Source: Rhynochetos jubatus (lineage: Eukaryota > Chordata > Aves > Eurypygiformes > Rhynochetidae). Taken from it: a stretch of 64,000 bases of DNA. Positions within the stretch are counted from its first letter, which is position 1; each line of letters opens with the position of its first letter. The stretch covers positions 54,295,304-54,359,303 of the forward strand of contig CM050650.1 of assembly GCA_027574665.1 (NCBI GenBank). The letters are read 5' to 3'. Positions 25,225 through 32,920 of the stretch are shown piece after piece. The translations under genes and the position numbers were made by a program. The notes beneath the pieces are model-generated. The model saw nothing but the letters and a program-made list of their open reading frames with translations. It searched no databases and was not told where the DNA came from.

Positions 25225-25626
25225 CTATTGCCCAGTGTAAGCACTCATAGTGGGGTAGGGGTGACCAGTGCTGAGAACCTTTGCAAAGCTATGCTGCGTA
25301 TTGATCACAGCTTTGGTTTTATGCAGACACTCTGCAGCTGAATTTACTTCCAAGTCCAGCATTATCCACTTCTCTACATCAGGCTGGGCAAAGTATTGTA
25401 CTACGACACACAGCTGATAACTTCTAGACAGACCAGGAAAAGTACAATGCACGAATCTCGTGAAATAAGGTGAATTTCTGTATTTTCTTGTCACGTTATT
25501 GATCTTCATTGTTTTTAGAGGAGAAGCTGTGGACGTAAACTCAGACTGGGAGCTTCCAAGGACTGTCTTCTGGCCAGAGAACGCTACCTCTGTGTTTGCC
25601 AACTTGAAGAACGACACACTTTCCAT
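25225..25626 (-). CDS. Candidate terminal coding exon of an unrecognised minus-strand gene
   Basis: Open for 133 codons plus TAG. It starts exactly after a strong acceptor on the minus strand (pyrimidine run TTTCTTTTCTATTCTTCTAG, then ATGG). The preceding in-frame TAG is the acceptor itself, as expected for a spliced exon rather than an independent gene. Codon choice looks coding-like, with GAG, AAG, CTG, CAG and GTG frequent. The product is mixed and soluble-looking, with hydrophobic stretches such as LCVVVQYF and WIMLDLEV (about residues 80-105), no signal peptide and no membrane span. It joins in phase 0 to the exon at 25,859-26,020 across a 232-bp intron. I do not recognise the family and assign no function. 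The alternative is a chance open frame. An alternative acceptor downstream (TTTTTTGTTTCCAG, about 25,201) leaves room for another 3' structure. Confidence 0.45.
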   Translation of the reverse strand: MESVSFFKLANTEVAFSGQKTVLGSSQSEFTSTASPLKTMKINNVTRKYRNSPYFTRFVHCTFPGLSRSYQLCVVVQYFAQPDVEKWIMLDLEVNSAAECLHKTKAVINTQHSFAKVLSTGHPYPTMSAYTGQ

Positions 25627-25858
25627 CTAGAAGAATAGAAAAGAAATTGCCAGGTCAATGTTCAAGGGAAAAGTGTTTTTAAAGCTGCCAGTGCTACCTT
25701 TTCCACTGCAGAAAACTAATTTTAAACACGATTTCAGAAATAATCATGGCAGTTGTTATGGTATTAACTGGACTTGTTCTCTTACCTTTTCTAAAAAGCA
25801 TTTTCAGGGAATTTCAGCATCAGAAATGTCACCACTAAGCTGACAAAATTGACTGTAC

Positions 25859-26020
25859 CTTGCAGAAATTATTTTCCTGTACAATATGTTTAGAATAATT
25901 TTCCTCGATCCTATTTATAATTTCACTTTCTAGCAGTGAAGAACATAAACAGTATGCTGAAGGTTTTAAAAACATGAACTCACACCTTGTATGGCCAAAA
26001 AAATGGGTAATATCTAAAAT
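25859..26020 (-). CDS. Candidate internal coding exon, 54 codons, phase 0-0
   Basis: Bounded on the minus strand by a strong acceptor (TTGCTTCTTTCCCTGCAG, then ATT) and a good donor (TGCAAG, then GTACAG). It is exactly 162 nt, open throughout, with both junctions between codons. The peptide starts ILDITHFFGHTRCEF and ends with a charged, helix-prone segment rich in Glu, Asn and Lys. No domain is recognised. The upstream intron is only 66 bp, a multiple of three and without a stop, so this exon and the next one upstream could also be read as a single 405-nt exon. The fit of both splice signals to an open frame is what supports it; homology is unknown. Confidence 0.45.
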
Positions 26021-26086
26021 CTGCAGGGAAAGAAGCAAGGCTCTGAATCGAACAGACTGCTGGGCAGGCGGCTCCCTGTGCCTCAC

Positions 26087-26263
26087 CGGTGACTGAAGGC
26101 TGGATTTACACTCAGATTTTAATATGAGATAAATCCTCCCAGTTCTTGCTACAGACACATAGGCAAAGTGCTCTTTTCTGAATGTCAGTACACAGGACTG
26201 TTTTCCTAAATACATTGCTCTTTGATTTTGGAAAGGTATTAAAAAATTATTCAAAATTAGCCA
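26087..26263 (-). CDS. Candidate internal coding exon, 59 codons, phase 0-0
   Basis: The minus-strand acceptor is strong (CTCTTCTCTCCTCTATAG, then TGG), and its TAG is the in-frame stop that closes the frame upstream. The frame is open for 177 nt up to the donor CACCG/GTGAGG. Residues include CVLTFRKEHFAYVSVA and GRIYLILKSECK, an alternating beta-strand-like pattern. No family is recognised. It follows the exon at 26,550-26,659 in phase 0 and precedes the 66-bp intron. It could continue through that intron as one exon with the next. Confidence 0.43.
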
Positions 26264-26549
26264 CTATAGAGGAGAGAAGAGCAACTTTAGCAATGGGCTC
26301 AGACATAGATGCAGTGTGGAGAGTCTGGGAGAGAGGGGGAAAGGACCGTGCAGCTCGCTCACATGATTCTGGTGCTTAAGCATTGCAGTAAATACTGCTG
26401 ATGGAGCAGGGAGAGATGGTCTTTCACTGTCCTGTGGCAAATCCCTGTTTTAGCAACTGTAGTCAAAAGGGTCAAATATTTAACTTGGTATTAAACTTGG
26501 CAAAATAAACTCAATTTCTAGTGCACAAAACATATTCATGTAAGTTTAC

Positions 26550-26659
26550 TATCCTATCTGTCTGAAAGGTCAGGTATGGCTTGGCAAAGTTGGAAGCGGT
26601 TGTACTGGAAGAGTCAAACAGCGGTGTGCCTGAACGGATGACCGGGCAGATCATGAAAT
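26550..26659 (-). CDS. Candidate internal coding exon, weakly bounded
   Basis: Open minus-strand segment of 110 nt (2 + 36 codons). The acceptor lies after a fair pyrimidine tract (CCCTTCTCTTTTGCGACCCA, then TGCTGTAGAG, then ATTTC), with a second possible AG two bases upstream. The donor is mediocre (GGATA, then GTAAAC). With these borders, the split codon from the exon at 27,509-27,759 (G + AT) and the phase-0 junction to the next exon both fit. The peptide includes FMICPVIRSGTPLFDSS. Its support is mostly phase agreement with its neighbours. Confidence 0.3.
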
Positions 26660-27508
26660 CTCTACAGCATGGGTCGCAAAAGAGAAGGGTTTGATTAATG
26701 TACCCAAACAATTACAGTGGAGCAACGCCACTACAGCTCTTCGTGACCTGATGTTTCCATTTGTGTCTTCTTTCTAGACGCCCCTTTACCCATTGTTGTA
26801 AGGGACTATATTAATTTCTTACTGGATTTGGGGGAATACTGTTTTGTTTAGAATTAACAAACAGATTTCAGCAGATTCTCATCCCTGTATGACCTTGACT
26901 CAAGATAGGCTGAGTAATAAACTTTGGACCACTGCGTTTCACATGCCGTACTGCTGATGTAAAAAAGAACTGCAGGCTTCTCTCTTGTAGCTCATGAAAA
27001 CGACTGATTCTTACTGGGATGTACACACACACCTACACTTCCACATTTTGTGAGGGGAAAAAACCTGTCTTCCTTTTTCCCTTTTTTCTTTTTTTTCCCT
27101 CCCAGCGTAACACCTCACTATTACTCGTTGGTGTTGTGTTCTCTCTCTCCCTGCCTACTCCAAGCAAAGCTAGTCTCTGCAGTTCCTTACCTTGCGATCC
27201 TCTCCGTTTGACGATTTTAACTACACGCCATTGAGAGGGGTTTTTTTCACTTGTTGACACTTGCATTTGGAAAACAAATTTTCAGTCATTTCTGAAAATA
27301 TCCATTGTTGCAATGGCAAAATCAACTTTATTTCTAATTACACAACTAAGTGAAACAGAACACTTAGCCTGAGTTGTCACGAATAATTTAGTTCCTGCCT
27401 AGCACGTTAGTCTTTTATTAGTTTATGTCATTTTATCTCACAGTTGTCAATTGGCCAATCTGACAGCTGATGTCTTGTGAAGAAAGTAAGGCCCTCTCTC
27501 ATCACAAC

Positions 27509-27759
27509 CTTGCAATGAACAGTGCAGCTTTAAAGGTTTGAGGTGACTATTGCCTGGCAGTTCTGTAGTTCCTTTCATACACTGGATCACGCTGGAAATC
27601 ACTGATGCCTCTGGGACTTTAGGTGGGGAAAAAAAAATCTTGCTCCCTACGATTTCCGCCCGGTACCACTGCTGTATGGGGAAATCTGAAAGCCCCACCG
27701 CATCTCTTTCCCCACCAGGCCCCGTTCTAGGTTGCAGGGTTTCAGACAGTTTCCTTCCG
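27509..27759 (-). CDS. Candidate internal coding exon, 83 full codons
   Basis: Part of a 142-codon minus-strand open frame (27,447-27,875). The preferred acceptor is TTTATCACTTGTAG followed by CGGAAGG. The donor TTGCAAG/GTTGTG is weak because of the T at +3. With these borders the exon is 251 nt (1 + 83 codons + 1) and matches in phase both the 2-nt overhang of the exon ending at 28,001 and the exon at 26,550-26,659. The peptide includes FPIQQWYRAEIVGSKIFFSP, which reads like a folded domain, but no family is recognised. A 157-codon frame on the opposite strand overlaps it, so openness alone is weak evidence. Confidence 0.33.
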
Positions 27760-28000
27760 CTACAAGTGATAAAGATTACTTTTAAAGGATTTCTGTTCCT
27801 GACTGTATTTTGCAGAGTAGGATGGCCGGAGAACAGAGGGATGGACTGGAGGTTGTTGGGCAGCGTGGGCTGCACCTGCCCACCGCAGGGCGGAAGGAGG
27901 ATCCCAGAGATGCGGGAAGAAAGGAAATGCAGGAAGAGTGAGAAAGAGTTTCACAACCCCAAAACCCAAGCGATTTACTGGCCGATTTTACAGATCTCAC

Positions 28001-28100
28001 CTAAAAGTTGTCTTTTCGTTTAAGATGAAACTTCCCAGATGATGAAAATACAAAGACCTACTTGAATGTCCCGCTAAAATCAAGGATGCCTGCCGTCTTT
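28001..28100 (-). CDS. Candidate 5'-proximal exon of the minus-strand gene, 5' border unknown
   Basis: Ends in a strong donor (minus strand ACTTTTAG, then GTGAGA). The frame ending TTT AG is open back to a TGA near 28,105 and leaves two bases, which fit the single leading base of the exon at 27,509-27,759. No ATG occurs in that frame, so either the start codon lies in another exon within the CpG island or this is 5' UTR. Possible internal acceptors are GACGGCAG and CTTGATTTTAG. Confidence 0.28.
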
Positions 28101-28502
28101 CAATTTTCAAGCCTGCACGTTAGGACCCACGGGTCCCCCCGCCTCAGAGGCTGGCGAGGTTCCCCTCCTACGGGCCGTGGCCTCGCTGGCCCCGACCTGG
28201 GTCGGGGATCCCTTCTGCAGGTGTCGGTGGCAGCCGAGCGGAGCGGAGAAGAGGGTTTCGCCAACCGGCGCACAGGCCCCTGCTCGCCCGTCGGCGTTTT
28301 GGAGAGGGACTGAGGCTGAGCTATAGCTCAGCGGGATGATGGAAAGCACGTACTCCGCATAAAGCGTGAAGGAATTTAGAGCGCAGCAGCATTTCGGACG
28401 GAAGGTGTCTGGCAGTGCCCTCTCAGAACAACTGTTTCAGTTACAGGGGTGGGGGGGTTTGTCATTAATCCTGCGTTTCCTCGTCCCTTTTTCCCCTTGC
28501 AG

Positions 28503-28708
28503 ATGCCACCCGCTGCGGTGGCTGCCCTTCCTCCCTCAGCTCCCTTAAACCCTGCTGCCTTTCCCGCCCGCCTCTCCTTTCCCAGGCGGCCGGCCCACCT
28601 ACCCACCGCCCTGCCGCCGCTCCCCTCCCTTCCCTGGCGCCGGGCCCGGGGAGCCACGGCCACAGCCAGCGGGGGAAAGGGGGCGGGTGGGGGGCGGCAG
28701 CCGGTGGG
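28503..28708 (+). other. Possible alternative upstream exon within the CpG island
   Basis: On the plus strand a strong acceptor (TTTCCTCGTCCCTTTTTCCC, then CTTGCAG) precedes 206 bp that end in a strong donor (GGTGGG/GTAAGC). A branch-point-like TCATTAAT lies 38 bp upstream of the acceptor. The segment starts with ATG and is open to the donor, but encodes only Pro/Ala/Gly/Arg-rich sequence. It lies before the main inferred start site, so it would need a transcript starting further upstream. Confidence 0.22.
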
Positions 28709-28935
28709 GTAAGCAGGGCCGAGGGAGGCTGCGGGGGCCCCCTCCCCACGCCCCACCCCCTCGCCCCTACGCCCCACCCCGTGGGCGGTGACGGCGGAGA
28801 CTCCGCCCACCCCCCCACCACCCCCCACCCCCCTCCGGGCTCCCTCCCCGGCGCCCATTGGCGCGCGCCGCATCCTGTTAGCACCCGGGCCCGTGTCTCG
28901 CGATGCTGGGCCGCCGCCGCCATATTGTGACACTA
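28680..28935 (+). promoter_or_regulatory. TATA-less CpG-island core promoter, probably divergent
   Basis: It holds GC boxes (28,676-28,697 and GTGGGCGG near 28,781), an inverted CCAAT box (ATTGGC, 28,857-28,862) joined to GCGCGCGCC, the housekeeping element TCTCGCGA (28,896-28,903) and a YY1-like GCCGCCATATTG (28,916-28,927). YY1 sites of this type usually sit at or just after the start site in plus orientation, which places initiation near 28,900-28,940. C-rich upstream and G-rich downstream composition supports plus transcription, with the minus-strand gene leaving the other way. Motif roles are established knowledge; use here is inferred. Confidence 0.7.
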
Positions 28936-29326
28936 TTTTGATTTGGAGCGCAGCGAGCGGGGGGGGGGGGGGGGAAAGAAGGTGGGGGGGGGGGGCCGGG
29001 AGCGACGCGCAGCCGGAGCGGTTCCAGCTGAGGACGGGAGCGGCGCCGCAGGCACCCACCCACCTTCCCACCCACCCGCCCGCCCGCCCCCCCGGCCTCC
29101 CCGCTTCTCCCGCCCGCGGCGGCAGCACGGCCTTCCCCCCCCACCTTCCCTTCCCCTTCCTCCTGCTCCCCCCTCCCGGAGCGGAACGGCGGCGGCGGGA
29201 GGCTGCGGAGCGGAGCAGGTCGGCGGGGTCCCCCCTGCCGGGCGGAGGCGGCGCTGGTGGCGGCGGCTCCTGCTGCTGCTGCCGCCGTGGTGGTGGGGGA
29301 GGAGGCGGCGGAGAAGCAGCAGCGGG
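28930..29326 (+). other. Noncoding first exon (5' UTR) of an unidentified plus-strand gene
   Basis: From the YY1-like site to a strong splice donor (AGCAGCGGG, then GTAAGG at 29,327) there is no ATG, so this is a 5' UTR exon. It includes a run of G (about 28,960-28,974) and a CTG/CCG-rich stretch (29,268-29,288), which may hamper sequencing and could form structure in the mRNA leader. A second, weaker donor (GGAGCAG, then GTCGGC) lies near 29,218. The start is approximate. The gene cannot be named because no coding exon is recognised in the remaining 34.7 kb. It is most likely a regulatory or housekeeping-type gene with a long first intron. Confidence 0.6.
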
Positions 29327-32300
29327 GTAAGGCTGACCCCGCCGAGGCGGGCCTGCTGGCCGCTCCCCGGGTGGTTGGCTTCCTGGCGAGGCTGGTCCCA
29401 TCCCCGGGGTGGGGTGGGGGGGCTGCGGGGGGCTGGCCCGGCCCGCAGGCCCGAGGAGGGGCAGGGGAGGCCTGTGCGCGGGGAGGCAGCAGCCCCCGGC
29501 ACCCCGGCGTGGTGGGGGTTGGGGGTGGGTGGGTGGGTGGGGGGGGTGGGGAGCAGCACCCCGGCGGGGCGGGGTGCGGAGGGCAGGGACGGGACCGGGA
29601 AGGGAAGGGAAGGGAAGCCGCCGCGCAGCGGGGCGTCCAGCGGGAGATGGAAACTCCTTTTCCCTTGGCGAGCCGCTGCAGCCTGCCCCGCGCGGGGAGG
29701 GACCCGGCGGGCCCGCTTGCCGGGGGGCGCGGGCAGCGTGTGCGTGGCGGCGGCCCGGCCTGCCCCGCGCCGAGGGGGCTGCGGCGGCCGGCGGGGGAGC
29801 GGAAGCAGCCGGCCGGCGGGCTCGCCCGGTGGGGGGGGAAGCGGGCTGGCCTGGCAGGTGGCAGGTGTGGGGGCGCTGGGCGAGGCCCCGCCGTTTTAGG
29901 GGTGCGGAGCGGGGCGTCTTGTAGGTGGCTGGTGTCTGCGGGGGCTGGCTGGGTGGATTCCATATATAGTGTATTTGGGGCGGGAGCCTCCATTACTCCA
30001 GTCGGTTTAATTGTTGGTAGAAATTCTTGAAATGGTTCTGATAAGAGGGGTTTTGAAGAGAGGGGATGTGTGCGGTTTCCCCTTTTCTGTTTTGCCCCTC
30101 AGAGACACCCGCGCACGCAGCGCGGAGGAGCGCAGTACGTTGTCCCATTCATTGAAAGGCCTGCTGGATGGATGCTCGGTCCGGTTAGCTGCAGCCCGGC
30201 CTTCAGGGCAGGGAACCTGTGTTCTTTGTGCTTCACCTGGTAGCTCAGCAGAGCCAGGTTTATGCCCGAGACCTGTGGGTGTTTCTGTATTCATGGTAGT
30301 AAGTACATACTTGAAAAACGGGAATTCTGAAGGAGTACTTCTTGGCGAGGAGCGGGTTTCAGGTGTGGTTTTCCAATCATCAGAAGTTTAGGGTATTTGA
30401 TATAGGCTGAATACAGCTGTTTCTGAAGTTCAGCCGTAGAACACTGAAAACAGCGTTGCGTATGATTTTCAGTCCTCTGACTTGTGTAGATGTTGGAAAG
30501 ACACACGTTAAGTACAGAGTCGTTCTCTTAGGCCCTTCAAATTGTTTGATATCGTAACTTTAACCGGCAGAATGGTACTGCACGTGTACTACAACAGTAA
30601 GGAGACCTAGTGACTCTGTAGCAATATCACTCTGTTCGTGACTGGCCATGATTTCCTGAAATCAGGAATAATTTTCATCTTAGCTAATGAATTACCAGAT
30701 AACCAGGCGTTTGCATTTCATATACATATTTCAATGATTTGTTCTTTATCTGTATTACTGTAATCGGGTTTTGTCAAACCTCACGATTTTGATACCTGCT
30801 TTTGGCGAGAGGGAAGTTCCACTGACCAGTTAGGAGACGCATGTCATCAGCTTCAGTAAGTTCTGCCCTTCAATTTAAATGAAAACTTGTGGCTGTTATC
30901 CATACGTTAAACTTAGGGATGCTCCATCTGTAGGTAGTACCTTGGCTTGTGCTGCAGCAGAACGGACACTGGGCTGACTCTCAGTTTCTTTTGAAAACTG
31001 AGATGACCTGGGTGGGTTTTCACATGTTGCTTCACAGAAAAGCCTGCAGGGGGAAAGAGGGGAGGAAGACTGCTGGAAGAGATGCTAAGTTTGGGTCATC
31101 CCAGTTTTGTTTCAGAGAGATATTTAGTAAAGCATCATCCCTATCGTTACATGTCAGGGCAGTGCCATCTTCTTGTTCTGCTATGCTACCCTTGCATACA
31201 CCAGCTTTCAAAGACTTTGTGGAAATGTAAACCATTTACCTCCTTAACATCAAGAGAAGCCAAAGGTTTCTTCTCTCTTCCTGATATAAAAATAGAATTC
31301 TTGAAAATGGGCATTCTTGCTGTAACCATGTCCTGGTAGAAACTTCTCTTTTCCAGCAGTGACAGAATGGAAGAAGATAAGTGGTTTTTCTCACCATGGC
31401 ACTGCTTTGGAGGCTGAGGTGTTGTTTTCTTAACAGCCTTTGGCTTTATAGATAACGTATGCTTTTCAAGCCTTGTAGAATTAAACCTGTCATCTGTTGA
31501 AGAGATTATTTTCAGCAAACTTAGATATTATTTTTTTATTATTATTATTATTTTTCTAGGGAGCATGAAGAACTTCTGGCAAACTCTTTGTGAAAATGTG
31601 CTTTGAAACATAAAACTAGATTGCTCTTTGTCCTAGTGCAAGTGCCGCTGCTTTATCATGATCTCCATGGTTGGTAACAATGGAAGATAGAAGTTGCTGA
31701 GAAGTGACCTCAAGTTTATGAAATGACTGTAAATTTAGGACTGAGGGATCAGGCTGATCTTTTCTGAACTGCTGCAAGCGGAATGCTGAACGATGTTGCT
31801 GTTGGTGCTTTTACAGGAAATAGAACAAAAATTCCAGTGATTCAGAACTGGATTTTTTTTAAAAGCTATACTCAAAACTCAAATATTTAAATGATTGAAA
31901 TGAAAGTTAACTTTTTTCCCACTGATGTATACAGTGATTCAAGTTGGGGTTTTTTTTTCCTCTTTAATTGCATAGCTGGTTATCTGAACTGGAAAAGTAT
32001 ACACTTCCTATTTCAAATGGGAGAAATGCTGGTGGATGTTCTAAAAACATCTTGAACCCTGCCTAGCAAACTGATCTGGATTGGATTACACATGTTTAAA
32101 TGCAACTGTGAGGGTGCGAAAGCTGTCAGATTCACCTTTAGATAATATTTTTTTGTGAATTCTTGTAGTCAGAGGTTTCAGTATAATAGTTGCTTCAGTT
32201 TCACCCTCTCTTGAGAATGCTTACAAAAAAATCACTGACATTAATATTAATTCTTTCCCTGGCAAAAGTTTTTTTGTAGACCTGTATCCTAATTATAGTA

Positions 32301-32590
32301 AAATTAGGAACTTATTTTTATTGAACTGATCAGCAAGCTTAACTTTTGTGTAGAAAAGTATTCCAAACAGTATGCAGATGATTACTGAGTTCTTTCTTGA
32401 TTTGTGTTATGCTGCCTTTGGATTTTGGTGTTCCTTAATTGGTTGTAATTGGGTTCTAGTGAAACCGAGTGAAATAGCTGGACATAATTAAAGCTGAAAG
32501 ATCTGTGGTGTTTGTGTATGGTGTCCTGATATTCTTGGATGGTGTCTGTTGTTGAATGAATGGCATCGCTCAGGATGCTCTTGTTGCCGT
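29327..32590 (+). other. Start of intron 1, G-rich then AT-rich
   Basis: The first 600 bp is strongly G-skewed, with many runs of three or more G (for example 29,519-29,551 and the GGGAA repeats at 29,597-29,615). This is suited to G-quadruplexes or R-loops just downstream of a CpG-island promoter. From 30 kb composition falls to genomic background, with an ATT-rich microsatellite at 31,530-31,556. No exon is recognised. Confidence 0.5.
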
Positions 32591-32920
32591 AGGTGTAGTT
32601 AAGGTGTAGTTAAGGTGTAGTTAAGGTGTAGTTAAGGTGTAGTTAAGGTGTAGTTAAGGTGTAGTTAAGGTGTAGTTAAGGTGTAGTTAAGGTGTAGTTA
32701 AGGTGTAGTTAAGGTGTAGTTAAGGTGTAGTTAAGGTGTAGTTAAGGTGTAGTTAAGGTGTAGTTAAGGTGTAGTTAAGGTGTAGTTAAGGTGTAGTTAA
32801 GGTGTAGTTAAGGTGTAGTTAAGGTGTAGTTAAGGTGTAGTTAAGGTGTAGTTAAGGTGTAGTTAAGGTGTAGTTAAGGTGTAGTTAAGGTGTAGTTAAG
32901 GTGTAGTTAAGGTGTAGTTA
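32591..32920. repeat. Minisatellite: 30 perfect copies of an 11-bp unit
   Basis: The unit AGGTGTAGTTA is repeated head to tail exactly 30 times over 330 bp with no visible substitution or indel, checked by phase at every 60-base line. It is flanked by GCCGT on the left and AATAGTTAATG on the right, so one decayed half unit (TAGTTA) follows. The unit length of 11 is not a multiple of three and each copy has TAG and TAA, so no coding role is likely. Perfect identity implies recent expansion or active homogenisation. The unit starts with AGGTGT, the core of a T-box half site. Confidence 0.98.

Larger units (their letters stand above)
28120..29920. promoter_or_regulatory. CpG island
   Basis: Sharp block of very GC-rich, CpG-dense sequence in an otherwise AT-rich window. 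It starts after the candidate minus-strand exon near 28.1 kb and fades near 29.9 kb. It contains the promoter, the noncoding first exon and the start of intron 1 described separately. Long open frames on both strands (up to 371 codons) are by-products of the lack of AT-rich stops and are low-complexity Pro, Gly, Ala and Arg. Confidence 0.93.

Noticed and set aside
29961-29970. CATATATAGT as a TATA box
   Set aside because: It lies about 630 bp downstream of the first exon's donor with no initiator or exon-like sequence after it; probably a chance AT run at the island edge.
28376-29993. Very long open frames on both strands in the CpG island (up to 371 codons)
   Set aside because: They are low-complexity Pro/Gly/Ala/Arg translations of GC-rich DNA, overlap each other on both strands, and run through the promoter and splice donor. 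Openness there only reflects the rarity of AT-rich stops.
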